Assembly (NCBI GenBank): GCA_016222815.1
Contig: JACRQE010000003.1
Coordinates: 310,001 to 374,000, forward strand
Direction of reading: 5' to 3'
DNA: 64,000 nt
Source: Candidatus Uhrbacteria bacterium
GTDB taxonomy: Bacteria > Patescibacteriota > Patescibacteriia > 2-12-FULL-60-25
The first letter of the stretch is position 1, and the number at the start of each line of letters is the position of its first letter. Shown one piece after another: positions 26,878 through 35,475 of the stretch. The notes beneath the pieces were generated by a model. That model was not told where the DNA came from. It saw nothing but the letters and a program-made list of their open reading frames with translations, and did no database searches. Made by a program: the position numbers and the translations under genes.

Positions 26878-28401
26878 TTATTTCGAGGCGAACACCTTGT
26901 TCCACTCTTCCAGTGCGGCTTTTAGTCCGTTTTCGATATCCGGTTCCAGCGCCTTCTTTTCCTCCAAATCCGCCATCATAGCGGTGTATTGGCCGTCCAA
27001 AAAGCGGTGCAAACCAGTTTCCCAATCGCGGCACTTGTCCAACGGAACTTCATCCACATAACCGCGCGTCACTGCGTAGAGCACCGCGACCTGATGCTCC
27101 ATGGACATGGGTTCGTATTGTCCCTGTTTCAGTATTTCGATGGTATGGCGTCCGCGTTCTATCTGTTTGCGCGTCGTCTCATCCAAATCGGTCGCGAACT
27201 GGGCGAAAGCCTCGAGTTCCGCGAACTGCGACAGGTCGAGCTTAAGCTGGCCCGCGACTTTCTTCATGGCCTTGGTTTGAGCCGCGGAACCTACGCGGGA
27301 TACTGACAAGCCGACGTTCATGGCCGGACGGATACCGCGGTAGAACAGGTCGCCTTCGAGATAAATTTGGCCGTCAGTGATGGAGATGACGTTGGTCGGG
27401 ATGTAGGCCGAAACGTCGCCGGCTTGGGTCTCGATGATCGGCAGTGCGGTGATCGAACCGCCCCCGGCTTCTGCGTTGCGGCGGCAAGAACGTTCCAACA
27501 GGCGTGAGTGGAGGTAAAAAACGTCTCCCGGGTAGGCTTCGCGTCCTGGCGGGCGGCGCAAGAGCAGAGAGACTTCTCGGTAGGCCCAGGCTTGTTTGGA
27601 AAGATCGTCGTAAATCACGAGCACGTCCTTGCCCTGGTCCATGAAATATTCAGCCATGGCGCAACCTGTATAAGGCGCAAGGTACTGGAGGGCGGCAGGC
27701 GTCGAAGCTCCGGCAACGACGATGATCGTATGGTCCATGGCGCCGTTCTCTTGGAGTTTAGCCATGATTTTTGCGACCTTCGAATCTTTCTGCCCGATAG
27801 CCACATAGACGCAAACCATGCCATTCCCCTTCTGGTTGATGATGGTGTCGATAGCGATGGCTGTTTTACCGGTCTGGCGGTCGCCGATGATGAGTTCGCG
27901 CTGTCCTCGGCCAATCGGTGTCATGGCATCGATGCACTTGATGCCGGTCATGAGCGGTACGGTGACTCCCTGGCGCTTCATCACGCCTGGTGCGATTTTT
28001 TCGACCGGATAATCAGCTTTCGCCTTGATGTCGCCTTTGCCGTCGATCGGTCGGCCCAGGGCGTCCACGACGCGGCCGATAAGCGAGTCGGATACCGGGA
28101 CCGACATGATCTTGCCCGTGGTCTCCACCTCGTCTCCGGCTTTGATGGTCTGCCATTCGCCCAAGACCATGGCGCCGACGCGGTCATGTTCCAGGTTGAG
28201 CGCCACGCCCATCTCGCCGTTCGAGAACCTGACGAGTTCCATTGATTTCGCTTTGCTTAAACCGGCGATTGAGGCGATGCCGTCGCCGACATCCCTAACC
28301 ACGCCCGTTTCCTTTTCGTGGACTCCGGCTTCGAACTGCTCGATGCGCTTCTTGAGGCTGTCGGCGATGTGCGCCGCTGCGGTTACGTTTTTCGCGTTCA
28401 T
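26878..28401 (-). CDS. atpA: F1 ATP synthase alpha subunit
   Basis: A 507-aa regulatory nucleotide-binding subunit. The P-loop is [13 protein letters not shown] (about residues 171-183). [27 protein letters not shown]-type sequence (here [17 protein letters not shown]) and [20 protein letters not shown] are the family signatures. One difference is visible: the segment after LLERS reads [16 protein letters not shown], near the usual wording. Length is normal. It alternates with AtpD in the hexamer. It lies 22 nt after atpH. Confidence 0.98.
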   Translation of the reverse strand: MNAKNVTAAAHIADSLKKRIEQFEAGVHEKETGVVRDVGDGIASIAGLSKAKSMELVRFSNGEMGVALNLEHDRVGAMVLGEWQTIKAGDEVETTGKIMSVPVSDSLIGRVVDALGRPIDGKGDIKAKADYPVEKIAPGVMKRQGVTVPLMTGIKCIDAMTPIGRGQRELIIGDRQTGKTAIAIDTIINQKGNGMVCVYVAIGQKDSKVAKIMAKLQENGAMDHTIIVVAGASTPAALQYLAPYTGCAMAEYFMDQGKDVLVIYDDLSKQAWAYREVSLLLRRPPGREAYPGDVFYLHSRLLERSCRRNAEAGGGSITALPIIETQAGDVSAYIPTNVISITDGQIYLEGDLFYRGIRPAMNVGLSVSRVGSAAQTKAMKKVAGQLKLDLSQFAELEAFAQFATDLDETTRKQIERGRHTIEILKQGQYEPMSMEHQVAVLYAVTRGYVDEVPLDKCRDWETGLHRFLDGQYTAMMADLEEKKALEPDIENGLKAALEEWNKVFASK

Positions 28402-28423
28402 ATATTCAGGTTAGTTGGTTTGG

Positions 28424-28969
28424 TTAGGCGGCGACTGACAAGGCTTGTTTAAGACGGGTAATCTTGCCCTTCACGCTGGCGTCAAAGGTCCAATCGCCGA
28501 CCGTGATGACCATTCCGCCGAGTATGCTTTCGTCCGTGTCTTCGTGCAGGTGCTGGGTGCCGCCGAACTTCCCTTTCAATATCGCCGAGAGATCCGAACG
28601 TTCTTCCGGGGTCAAGGGCACGGCGCTCGTCACATGGATTTCGTAATGTTCAGCCAAAGATTGCGCGTTGTTGACCACCGCCGCGGCGAACACCCCGAAA
28701 TCTTTGAGCACCCCTCCCTCTTGCATGATGCAGAGCGTATTCAGGACCAGCGGATGCACGGATTTCTCGAAAGTCTCGATGAGCGCATGCCGACGCGTAT
28801 CCAGCGGAATCGTTGCGTCAGCGTATTCCGCCAAAAAGCGTCTGTGCGTCTTGACCGACTGCCCGACCAGATGGACGCTCCTCACCACTTCGGCCACGGC
28901 ATCCTGTCCCTGGGCCGTTTGGACCAAGGCTTGCGCGATATCTTTGATTTTGCGCGTTTGGATGGCCAT
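28424..28969 (-). CDS. atpH: F1 ATP synthase delta subunit
   Basis: A 181-aa OSCP/delta subunit that ties the peripheral stalk to the top of F1. The N-terminal part is a helical bundle (AQALVQTAQGQDAVAEVV). The C-terminal segment has VTSAVPLTPEERSDLSAIL and LGGMVITVGDWTFDASVKGK, the conserved beta strand and GGxxxxVGD-type ending. Sequence conservation is low, as is normal for delta. It lies 4 nt after atpF and 22 nt before atpA, the expected position. Confidence 0.93.
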   Translation of the reverse strand: MAIQTRKIKDIAQALVQTAQGQDAVAEVVRSVHLVGQSVKTHRRFLAEYADATIPLDTRRHALIETFEKSVHPLVLNTLCIMQEGGVLKDFGVFAAAVVNNAQSLAEHYEIHVTSAVPLTPEERSDLSAILKGKFGGTQHLHEDTDESILGGMVITVGDWTFDASVKGKITRLKQALSVAA

Positions 28970-28973
28970 AGCT

Positions 28974-29501
28974 TCAGGTTTTGACGTTTGCCTTCTTGAG
29001 TTCGGCCAAAGCCTCGTCTATCAACTGCCGTTGTTGTTTGGCGTCGAAATGCAGGGCGACTTTTTCCGTGGCTTGGGCGATCAAAGTGGCTATATCGTTT
29101 TGCAGTGCCGAAAAAGCCGAGTCCCGCTCCACTGCTATCCGTTCCTTGGTCTCGCTCACGATTTTTTCTATCTCCGCCTTTGTTTCATCAAGTTTTTCCT
29201 GACGCACGGCCTCGGCCCTGTTCTGCGCTTCTTCAATCAGCCTTTGGCCTTCGTTGCGCGCTTCGCGGATGACGCGCTCCTTCTCGATGTCGCTTTCCTG
29301 CAGGCGTTTCTTGGCTTCTGTCGCGTCTCTCAAACCTTTGGCGATCTCTTTGGCGCGTTTGTCCATGGCCGCCAAAAGCGGTCTGTAGACCCAATGCCAA
29401 AGGGCTCCAACGACAATCGTGAAGTTTACGAGCTGGGCTATGAACAATTTCCAGTCCAAGCCGAGTGTCCCTAGTACGCTTTGTGTTGCATGAGGTTCCA
29501 T
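28974..29501 (-). CDS. atpF: Fo ATP synthase b subunit
   Basis: A 175-aa peripheral-stalk subunit. The start is placed at MEPHATQSVLGTLGLDWKLF (ATG 29501). One membrane helix (about residues 17-37, FIAQLVNFTIVVGALWHWVY) is followed by PLLAAMDKRAKEIAKGL and a long charged helix that dimerises along the stalk. Only one b-type gene is present, so the stalk should be a homodimer. It lies between atpE and atpH in standard order. Confidence 0.93.
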   Translation of the reverse strand: MEPHATQSVLGTLGLDWKLFIAQLVNFTIVVGALWHWVYRPLLAAMDKRAKEIAKGLRDATEAKKRLQESDIEKERVIREARNEGQRLIEEAQNRAEAVRQEKLDETKAEIEKIVSETKERIAVERDSAFSALQNDIATLIAQATEKVALHFDAKQQRQLIDEALAELKKANVKT

Positions 29502-29556
29502 ATTGGTTTCGATCGGCTCCCCGCTTGCGCGGGAAGCCTCGGAAATCGATATCGAT

Positions 29557-29781
29557 TTACAGCGTGAATACCACGACCAGCGAGTAGATGGCGATGGCTT
29601 CTGCGAAAGCGGCACCGAGCAACATCGGGACGAACAGCTTCTCGGTTGATTCCGGGTTGCGGCCGATGGACTCCATGGCTTTAGCTACGATCTTGCCGAT
29701 GGCGAAGGCAGGAGCGATACCACCGATGGCGATGGCGCCGGCTTTGGCCAAGAGCTTTACGGATTCTGCATCCATAGTCAT
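29557..29781 (-). CDS. atpE: Fo ATP synthase c subunit
   Basis: A 74-aa proteolipid with two membrane helices. Helix 1 is AGAIAIGGIAPAFAIGKIVA, the polar loop is GRNPES, and helix 2 contains the ion-carrying Glu in AAFAEAIAIYSLV. The residue after the Glu is Ala and helix 1 lacks the Gln of sodium-type c subunits, which suggests proton coupling (inference). A Pro inside helix 1 (GIAPAF) is less usual. Two in-frame ATGs (29781, 29775) are possible starts. A strong hairpin lies just upstream, between atpB and atpE. Confidence 0.96.
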   Translation of the reverse strand: MTMDAESVKLLAKAGAIAIGGIAPAFAIGKIVAKAMESIGRNPESTEKLFVPMLLGAAFAEAIAIYSLVVVFTL

Positions 29782-29849
29782 TTTGCGTTCCAGCTCGACG
29801 ATATTGTTTTTGGGTTTAACGTCGTCTGTCGCGCGGTTACTCTTTAATC

Positions 29850-29904
29850 CCGAATCACTATCGCTAGTGTTCGGACCTGAATCCTCAAAAAGGACTCGGG
29901 TCCG
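29850..29904. repeat. Two overlapping hairpins between atpB and atpE
   Basis: CGGACCTGAATCCT (29872-29885) pairs with AGGACTCGGGTCCG (29891-29904) at 13 of 14 positions. A second stem-loop (29850-29874, CCGAATCACTA with a matching right arm) shares three bases with it, so the two may be alternatives. There is no T-tract on the minus strand, so this is not a simple terminator; an RNA-stability or processing role ahead of atpE is possible. Confidence 0.6.
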
Positions 29905-29908
29905 GACA

Positions 29909-30748
29909 TTAGGTGGCCGGCGCCGGTTCTACGTGATGTTTTTCGCCATGCCCTTCGTCATGCGCTTCATGCGAGGTTGTCATGGTCGTCAGGTACACCA
30001 GCGTCAACATGCTGAAAACCGTGGCCTGTATCACGCCCACGATGAGTTCAAGCGCGATGAACGGCAGCGGTACGAAAAACGATACCATGGACGAAATCAC
30101 GGTCATCAGCACTTCGCCGGCGAAGATATTGCCGAATAGACGCAATGAGAGCGACAGGATTTTGGCCACCTCGGAGACGAGTTCGAGCAAACCGACGCCG
30201 AACTGCACCACAGCAGTCACCAAATTCATGGGTTTCAGCGACACGATAGCTTTCCATAGTCCACCAAGTTGTATGAATTTGTTCCAGTGCACAAAGAATC
30301 CCAAGGTGAACATGCCGATGACATGGGAGGCTATGACCGAAACTAAAGCCATGGCCAGGGTCATGTTCAGGTCGCTGTTCGACGGCCGCAAAATCGGGAC
30401 CAGCTCAATCTCGCCGTGCATCATGAGCCATCTGCCGATGCTTCCGGTTCCAGGCAGTAGGCCAATCCAGTTGGATAAAAGTATGAAAATGAAGAGCGTA
30501 CCGACCAAAGGCAGGAATTTCAATGATTTTACGCGCGACCCCGTGACTTGATCGAAATAACCTAGCAAGAACTCAATCAGGCTCTCAACCGCCGATTGAA
30601 GTTTGCCCGGGATGCGTTTGATACCGCGGCTGAAGCTGAACGCAAAAATCACTATCAAAAGCGTGACTAAACTCGAATTGATGTAAGCATTCGTGACCGT
30701 GAAGTGTCCGATTTCGAAGATTGGTTCGGCAGCTATGGGGATGTTCAT
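29909..30748 (-). CDS. atpB: Fo ATP synthase a subunit
   Basis: A 279-aa membrane subunit forming the ion half-channels against the c-ring. The essential Arg is in LSLSLRLFGNIFAGE (near residue 208). About six membrane helices are visible, including LFIFILLSNWIGLLPG and MALVSVIASHVIGMFTLGFF. The C-terminus carries a His-rich tail (SHEAHDEGHGEKHH) that is unusual and could bind metal or be unstructured. Its start overlaps the stop of atpZ/I by 4 nt. Confidence 0.96.
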   Translation of the reverse strand: MNIPIAAEPIFEIGHFTVTNAYINSSLVTLLIVIFAFSFSRGIKRIPGKLQSAVESLIEFLLGYFDQVTGSRVKSLKFLPLVGTLFIFILLSNWIGLLPGTGSIGRWLMMHGEIELVPILRPSNSDLNMTLAMALVSVIASHVIGMFTLGFFVHWNKFIQLGGLWKAIVSLKPMNLVTAVVQFGVGLLELVSEVAKILSLSLRLFGNIFAGEVLMTVISSMVSFFVPLPFIALELIVGVIQATVFSMLTLVYLTTMTTSHEAHDEGHGEKHHVEPAPAT

Positions 30749-30993
30749 TGTTTGGGGCCGCCAAGGCGTTTTGCGATATCTTTTGCCTTGCGGGAAATCA
30801 AGATATAAGCCGTGAAGAGCGCGATAGCCAGTCCGAGGATCGTGAACCAGGGAGTTGCGCCCAGACGATTATCGAGCCAGCGTCCGCCGAGTGCGAGTAA
30901 AGTCGTAGGCAACGCGATGATAATCACGATGTCCCAGACGATGTTCAGCGCCTCAAGCAGCTTCATGTCCGTTTTTTTTGCAGGTTCGGCCAT
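30745..30993 (-). CDS. AtpZ/AtpI-family small membrane protein
   Basis: An 82-aa protein with two membrane helices (about residues 18-36 and 48-68), with GGRWLDNRLGATPWFTILGL between and in the second helix, the AtpZ-type signature. Its position as the first gene of the operon, overlapping atpB by 4 nt, supports the assignment. AtpI/AtpZ proteins assist c-ring assembly or magnesium supply in some bacteria. AtpI and AtpZ are hard to separate at this length. Confidence 0.85.
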   Translation of the reverse strand: MAEPAKKTDMKLLEALNIVWDIVIIIALPTTLLALGGRWLDNRLGATPWFTILGLAIALFTAYILISRKAKDIAKRLGGPKQ

Positions 30994-31007
30994 ATCTAGG
31001 CGTCGCG

Positions 31008-31036
31008 AGTGTACCCAAATAATAAAAAAAGGTCAA
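31008..31036 (-). promoter_or_regulatory. Promoter of the ATP synthase operon
   Basis: TTGACC (31036-31031), a 17-bp AT-rich spacer and TACACT (31013-31008) on the minus strand. The predicted start lies about 8 nt before the atpZ/I ATG at 30993, so the leader is very short and has no Shine-Dalgarno site. Confidence 0.8.
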
Positions 31037-31058
31037 TGGCGGTCCAAATTCGGGACGC

Positions 31059-31961
31059 CTAATTCGCGTCAATTGCCTCGCGGATCCACGAATAGAAGAG
31101 TTTGTCAGATTGTATTCCGGCTGTAGACAAGGCTTTCGGCATTAGCGATGCCGATGTGAAGCCGGGAATCGTGTTTGTTTCGAGGAATGTGATATTGCCG
31201 GAGCTGTCCACGATGAAATCAGAACGGGAAATATGCCGGAGTCCCAGCTGTTTATGCGCCAAGAGGGCTAATCGCTGTAATTCATCAGATAAACTATCAG
31301 GAATCGGCGCCGGGCAGATTTCATCGCACTTCGCAGGGTCGTATTTCGCTTCCAGGTCGAAAAAAGCGGTTTTCGGCTTTATGGCTATGACCGGTAGCGC
31401 GATATCCCGTCCTTCAGACTCCACTATGCCCACCGTGAACTCATCGCCTGCGCAAAAGTCCTCGATGAGCCAGGTGATCGGAGAGTTCGAATGCTTGTCG
31501 CGAAAATCCTCCAACTCATCCTGGCTTTTGCAGATTGCCGTGTGGTATGACGAACCGCTATCGATCGGTTTAACCACAACAGGCTTTGACCAAGCCGGCC
31601 AATTTTCCCCCGGCATGACCACGTTCGCTTCAGCGACAGGCATACCAAATGGTGCCAAAACTGATTTTGTCTTCTGTTTATCGATGGCTAGCGCGTGAGC
31701 TCGGCAGGAAGAAAACAAGAAAGGGGTGCCTATAAGCTCCAAGAATCCCTGGAGCGAACCGTCCTCGCCCCATTTCCCGTGGATGACCGGAACTACACAC
31801 TCGATATCGCTCCTTGCTTCCAGAAATCTGTCCAAATCTCCAGGAAAATCAAACAGCGCGGTCTGAAAACCCGCGCCATCGATTATTGTACGGATGTTCG
31901 CCGCGCTTTTACGTGAGATACCTGCTTCATCCCCGATGCCTCCGGTCAGGATTGCGATCAT
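31059..31961 (-). CDS. ddl: D-alanine--D-alanine ligase
   Basis: A 300-aa ATP-grasp enzyme that makes the D-Ala-D-Ala end of peptidoglycan precursors. The N-terminal MIAILTGGIGDEAGISRKSA contains the substrate loop. VVPVIHGKWGEDGSLQGFLE is the family signature, VVKPIDSGSSYHT the ATP-binding strand, and FLETNTIPGFTSASLMPKA the C-terminal catalytic motif. Length is typical. It overlaps the stop of tatD by 4 nt and is the last gene of the cvpA-tatD-ddl unit. Together with glmS, the M23 peptidase and the GT28-like enzyme it shows a peptidoglycan cell wall. Confidence 0.95.
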   Translation of the reverse strand: MIAILTGGIGDEAGISRKSAANIRTIIDGAGFQTALFDFPGDLDRFLEARSDIECVVPVIHGKWGEDGSLQGFLELIGTPFLFSSCRAHALAIDKQKTKSVLAPFGMPVAEANVVMPGENWPAWSKPVVVKPIDSGSSYHTAICKSQDELEDFRDKHSNSPITWLIEDFCAGDEFTVGIVESEGRDIALPVIAIKPKTAFFDLEAKYDPAKCDEICPAPIPDSLSDELQRLALLAHKQLGLRHISRSDFIVDSSGNITFLETNTIPGFTSASLMPKALSTAGIQSDKLFYSWIREAIDAN

Positions 31962-32797
31962 ATCTTGAAGAACCTTCTCGCATTCTCCGTCGTTATCTCC
32001 GCGACCTCTCCGTAATCCATTTTCCGCAGTTCCGCGATTTTCCTCGCGACATACTCGACATAGCTCGGCTCATTCTGTGCTCCGCGGTGCGGATCCGGTG
32101 CGAGCCATGGCGCATCTGTCTCTATCATCATCCGGTCGAGCGGCATCCTCTCGATGACGCGGTGTACGTGCTTTTCAGGATCCAGCGATTTTTTGACGCC
32201 GAACGTGATGATGCCTGTGAACGATATCCAAAGTCCCAGATCCAAAAGTTTTTGCGCTTCTTCCCAGTCGCCGGTATAGCAATGCATCACCCCTTTGATT
32301 TTGCGTCCTTTGGCCTGTTCGTCCTTGATGATGGAGATGAAGCGTTCTCCGGCTTCGCGGCAATGGATGATGAGCGGCTTGTCGACTTCCTCCGCCAATG
32401 CGATATGTTGCCTGAATACGTCTTCTTGGAGTTGTTCTGCTTCTTCTCGCTTCAGTTCCGGGTCGATACGGAAAAAATCCAAACCTGTCTCTCCGATTCC
32501 GACTACCTCGTCGAACGAGGCTAAGGTTCTGATCTTCTCGAAATCGTAAGGCTCGTGCTCTCCCTCGCTTTCATCATGGTAAGTACTCGTCAGATGCTCC
32601 GGATGGTAACCGACCGAAGCGAAGACGCCATCATGTTTCCGTGCGAACTCAATCCCCTCCCGTGAAGTCGTAGCCGTGGTGCCCACCGTCACGGTCCACG
32701 CGTCCTTTTCTTTCATGCGCGCCAAAACCTCCGGTAGGTTGTCTTTGTACGCCGGAAAATGGAGATGTGAGTGCGAATCGATCAAATGCGGCGTCAC
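31958..32797 (-). CDS. TatD family metal-dependent hydrolase
   Basis: A 279-aa TIM-barrel metallohydrolase. The metal ligands are visible: DSHSHLHFP (N-terminal HxH), GIGETGLDFF (Glu), LIIHCREAG (His), MHCYTG (His) and IETDAPWLAP (Asp). TatD proteins are 3'-5' DNA exonucleases or deacylases in different reports, so the substrate is open. It overlaps cvpA by 4 nt and ddl by 4 nt, giving a translationally coupled trio. Confidence 0.93.
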   Translation of the reverse strand: MTPHLIDSHSHLHFPAYKDNLPEVLARMKEKDAWTVTVGTTATTSREGIEFARKHDGVFASVGYHPEHLTSTYHDESEGEHEPYDFEKIRTLASFDEVVGIGETGLDFFRIDPELKREEAEQLQEDVFRQHIALAEEVDKPLIIHCREAGERFISIIKDEQAKGRKIKGVMHCYTGDWEEAQKLLDLGLWISFTGIITFGVKKSLDPEKHVHRVIERMPLDRMMIETDAPWLAPDPHRGAQNEPSYVEYVARKIAELRKMDYGEVAEITTENARRFFKI

Positions 32798-33270
32798 AAC
32801 AGTAGTCCTAGCAAGGTGTGGAACACCCCTTCGACCCAGATGGCTACCTGCGATGTCGCGAACCAGTTGATGAGCGTGGGCGAGAGATGGAAATTCAGGA
32901 CAAGGTAAATGACGCCTCCCAGGACGATGACGCCTTCGACCAAACCGAGGAGAGCTCCCAGTAGTTTATCGATCGATTTCAGGAAAGGCAGGAGTTTCAG
33001 GATTTCGAATAAACCATCCACTAGCTTGAATGCCAGGCCGGCTAATCTCGTGATGAGCACGAAAATCAGGATGAATGCGATAAGTCGCGCCCAACCCGCA
33101 GGCATGAATATGCCGAAGATTCCGACCAGATAGATCGACCAGGCTCGGGCCGCGATGAAGCCCAGAACCGCCCCGATGAGCCTTCCCAGGGTATAGACGA
33201 ATCCGTCTTTGGCTCCGGCTCCTGCAAATCCGAGGATAAGCAGCGCTAGGACAATGTCAACTAAAATCAT
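32794..33270 (-). CDS. CvpA-family membrane protein
   Basis: A 158-aa protein with four predicted membrane helices: about residues 3-22, 28-52, 58-82 and 105-128. MILVDIVLALLILGFAGAGA with a following G.V.......G...GFIAA matches the CvpA/colicin V production family. CvpA has been linked to colicin V export and envelope homeostasis, without a settled mechanism. It is the first gene of cvpA-tatD-ddl, 20 nt downstream of rsmI. Confidence 0.8.
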   Translation of the reverse strand: MILVDIVLALLILGFAGAGAKDGFVYTLGRLIGAVLGFIAARAWSIYLVGIFGIFMPAGWARLIAFILIFVLITRLAGLAFKLVDGLFEILKLLPFLKSIDKLLGALLGLVEGVIVLGGVIYLVLNFHLSPTLINWFATSQVAIWVEGVFHTLLGLLL

Positions 33271-33290
33271 ATGGTTGTATGGCTGTAAGT

Positions 33291-33971
33291 TTACCTCTTT
33301 GGTTTAGGGCCGACAATGATGACGAATTCCCCCTTGGTGCTCGTGTTTTTTAGTCTGACCGCCACCTCTTTAGCCGTCCCTCGATACAGCGTTTCGTGCA
33401 TCTTGGTCAATTCCCGTCCCACGAAGACCAGCCTGTTCTCCTCCAGTTCGGTGGACAACGAATCTATGGTCTTATCTATGCGGTGGGTCGATTCCAGGAA
33501 TATGCTCGAAATCTTGTTTTCCGCTATCTGTTTGAACAGCGTCTGTCTCCCCTTCTTGTGCGGGATGAAGCCAAGATAGTGGAACTCCTGCAGGTCAAAA
33601 CCGCAGACCGAAATCGCAGCCGTCAACGCAGACGCGCCGGGAATCGGTACTATCGTCAATCCCGCTTCGTATGCAGCCTCCACTAGCTTGCCTCCTGGGT
33701 CGTTCATGTTCGGCGTCCCTGCATCGCAGACATAAGCCACATTTTCTCCCTCGTGTATTCGTCTGATGGTTTTCTCGACCGACGCGGGTTGTGTATGTTC
33801 ATGCACGATGGCCAACGGTTTCGAGATCCCGTATGACGTCAAGAGTTTGGACGTCACCCGCGTATCCTCGCAGACGATCAGGTCGCAGTTTCGCAGCGTA
33901 TCCAAACCCCTCTGGCTCATGTCCTGCAGGTTGCCGATAGGCGTCGCCACCATGAATAGTTTTCCGCTCAT
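33291..33971 (-). CDS. rsmI: 16S rRNA (cytidine-1402-2'-O)-methyltransferase
   Basis: A 226-aa SAM-dependent enzyme of the tetrapyrrole methylase fold that modifies C1402 in the ribosomal P site. FMVATPIGNLQDMSQRGLDT is the N-terminal signature, followed by CEDTRVTSKLL, VAYVCDAGTPNMNDPG (the usual form is DAGTPxISDPG, so Ser is replaced by Asn), IVPIPGASALTAAIS and GFIPHKKGRQ. The shortened C-terminus (226 aa against about 280) lacks the usual last domain, as in some other small-genome bacteria. It starts 3 nt after the preceding secreted-protein gene. Confidence 0.95.
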   Translation of the reverse strand: MSGKLFMVATPIGNLQDMSQRGLDTLRNCDLIVCEDTRVTSKLLTSYGISKPLAIVHEHTQPASVEKTIRRIHEGENVAYVCDAGTPNMNDPGGKLVEAAYEAGLTIVPIPGASALTAAISVCGFDLQEFHYLGFIPHKKGRQTLFKQIAENKISSIFLESTHRIDKTIDSLSTELEENRLVFVGRELTKMHETLYRGTAKEVAVRLKNTSTKGEFVIIVGPKPKR

Positions 33972-33974
33972 ATT

Positions 33975-34598
33975 TTAATACATCCTGAATATCGCTTTGA
34001 ATGAATTTGCGATTCGGTCAGTCAGTTCGCTCCACTTGAATTCATCTTTGCCTTTCAGCCTTATGGTGTAGCGTCCTGTTCTCCCGTCAGGCGCCCTGAT
34101 GGCGATACCGTAAGTCGCTTTTTCCGGCAAAGCTATTTTGACCCTCGGACCAATGAAGAACGAAGTGAAGACCGATCTGTCGAAGTACGCCCCTCGTTCA
34201 TTTACCCGGCTGACGATGGCGCCATTGCCCTCGCCGATCACGATCACCGGATCTTCTTTGGGTTTAGCCAGCCCAGGACCGAAAAAAGTCAGGGTCGGAT
34301 CGAAATCCCCGTCCGCTTTCGGCGTATCGAGCTCTATCTGCAATTCCGTGTCTTTCGGAGCAGTCACCGAGTAATAAGCGGTCTGGTCTTTGTTTTCCAA
34401 TCGTCCGAAAAACCTCTGTTCCGTCTTGGTGTCACGGATGATGATTGCGGTTTCCGGCGAATAATTGTCGGTTTCCTGGAAACGCATAATCTCGGCATTC
34501 ACCCGAGTCGGTTGGACCAAAACGGCCGCAATGCCTAACGCAGCAGCCGTCATTGAAGCCTTATTATCGAATCTTCTGGCCTGTTGCGTGTTTGGCAT
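33975..34598 (-). CDS. Secreted beta-sandwich protein (PPC-like), unidentified
   Basis: A 207-aa protein with a signal peptide (hydrophobic about residues 16-30, ending near VNAEIMRF). The mature part is beta-rich: RFFGRLENKDQTAYYSVTAP, TELQIELDTPK, DPTLTFFGPGL, TYGIAIRAPDGRTGRYTIRL. This order resembles bacterial pre-peptidase C-terminal (PPC) domains, which help secretion or binding. It is not fused to an enzyme. It lies upstream of rsmI with a 3-nt gap and divergent to a lipoprotein gene. GGAG lies upstream of the ATG, and TATACT about 25 nt before it may be the -10. Confidence 0.65.
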   Translation of the reverse strand: MPNTQQARRFDNKASMTAAALGIAAVLVQPTRVNAEIMRFQETDNYSPETAIIIRDTKTEQRFFGRLENKDQTAYYSVTAPKDTELQIELDTPKADGDFDPTLTFFGPGLAKPKEDPVIVIGEGNGAIVSRVNERGAYFDRSVFTSFFIGPRVKIALPEKATYGIAIRAPDGRTGRYTIRLKGKDEFKWSELTDRIANSFKAIFRMY

Positions 34599-34692
34599 GT
34601 TTGGAGTTGCTCCAGTATACGGTCTGGGACCCGGCGCAACAAATCATGACGCGGTCTGCCCCGCATGATATGCTATCCCATGATTCAAAGCT

Positions 34693-35379
34693 ATGCATTT
34701 TACCAAAATTTCGCTCCTCGCCGTTCTTTCCGTGGCTTTCCTCTTGGGCGCGGGTTGTTCAGGTTCTAAGACCCAAAACGGTACGGCGACCGGTGTCCCA
34801 AGTAATGTCCCATCCGCCCAGCGCGGCAAGCCAGAGACTAAGCCCCTGGATCCGAAGTCCGAATATCTTCTGGCCCAGGCGAATTTTCATAATGCCAAAT
34901 CCTTCAAAGCCAAATTCACGTTGCCTACCTCCCAAGGTATCGTAAAAGGAGACCTTTCTTATCTCAAACCCGACCGTTTCCGCGGCACCATGCAGATGGA
35001 TAAGGGCGACATCACGGATATGATCCTGGTCGCGGATAATTGCTATATGCGGGTCGGCAACAATCCGTGGGTCGACATCTCGGGCAGCAAAGTCGCTAAA
35101 CAGACCATCGAAAACATGCGGACCGCGGTCCAGGGCAATAAGGTCCTCGACCAAAGCGAAGTCGAAAACCTGGAGATCGTGTCCAAACGCTGGGATCAGC
35201 TAAGGTCATGCGACATGTTCGCCGTCAGGCTTAAGGACTCGACACCCGACTTACCCGTCATCAACCTCTGCGTCCAAGATGGTTATCCTTTGTTCCTGGA
35301 AGTCGACACTCCGAACGGAGTCATGCATGTCGATTACTACAATTACAGCAGCGTCTTCCTCATCGAAAGGCCAATGTAG
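34693..35379 (+). CDS. Lipoprotein, LolA/LppX-like fold suspected
   Basis: A 228-aa protein with a lipoprotein signal ending at LLGAGC (Cys22). A Gly/Thr/Pro linker leads to a domain with antiparallel strands: FKAKFTLPTSQGIVKGDLSY, LKPDRFRGTMQM, DMILVADNCYMRV, WVDI. This is the pattern of LolA/LppX/LprG-type half-barrels that bind lipids. Two further Cys residues (ADNCY, LRSCD) may pair. The lipid role is inference from fold pattern only. The gene has its own strong terminator and is divergent to the PPC-like gene. Confidence 0.7.
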   Translation: MHFTKISLLAVLSVAFLLGAGCSGSKTQNGTATGVPSNVPSAQRGKPETKPLDPKSEYLLAQANFHNAKSFKAKFTLPTSQGIVKGDLSYLKPDRFRGTMQMDKGDITDMILVADNCYMRVGNNPWVDISGSKVAKQTIENMRTAVQGNKVLDQSEVENLEIVSKRWDQLRSCDMFAVRLKDSTPDLPVINLCVQDGYPLFLEVDTPNGVMHVDYYNYSSVFLIERPM

Positions 35380-35394
35380 CTTCGGACTCGAATT

Positions 35395-35433
35395 CAGCGA
35401 AAAACCTCGCAAAAATTGCGAGGTTTTTCGCTG
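35395..35433 (+). terminator. Terminator between lipoprotein gene and clpB
   Basis: A 16-bp stem (35395-35410 with 35418-35433) with loop AAAAATT. It ends 3 bp before the clpB -35 box, so it insulates the CIRCE-controlled promoter from upstream transcription. Confidence 0.88.
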
Positions 35434-35435
35434 CT

Positions 35436-35464
35436 TTGACACTTAGCAGTCATAGAGTTAGACT
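35436..35464 (+). promoter_or_regulatory. Promoter of clpB
   Basis: TTGACA (35436-35441), a 17-bp spacer and TAGACT (35459-35464). The -10 ends 12 nt before the ATG at 35476, predicting a leader of about 5 nt without a Shine-Dalgarno site. Confidence 0.8.
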
Positions 35465-35469
35465 GCTAA
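35443..35469 (+). promoter_or_regulatory. CIRCE-type operator (HrcA site)
   Basis: TTAGCAGTC (35443-35451), 9 nt, GACTGCTAA (35461-35469): a perfect 9-9-9 inverted repeat. The classical CIRCE is TTAGCACTC-N9-GAGTGCTAA; this copy differs only by one symmetric C/G exchange in each arm. It covers the spacer and -10 of the clpB promoter, where a bound HrcA repressor would block polymerase. HrcA itself is not in the window. Confidence 0.9.
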
Positions 35470-35475
35470 AAAGCT

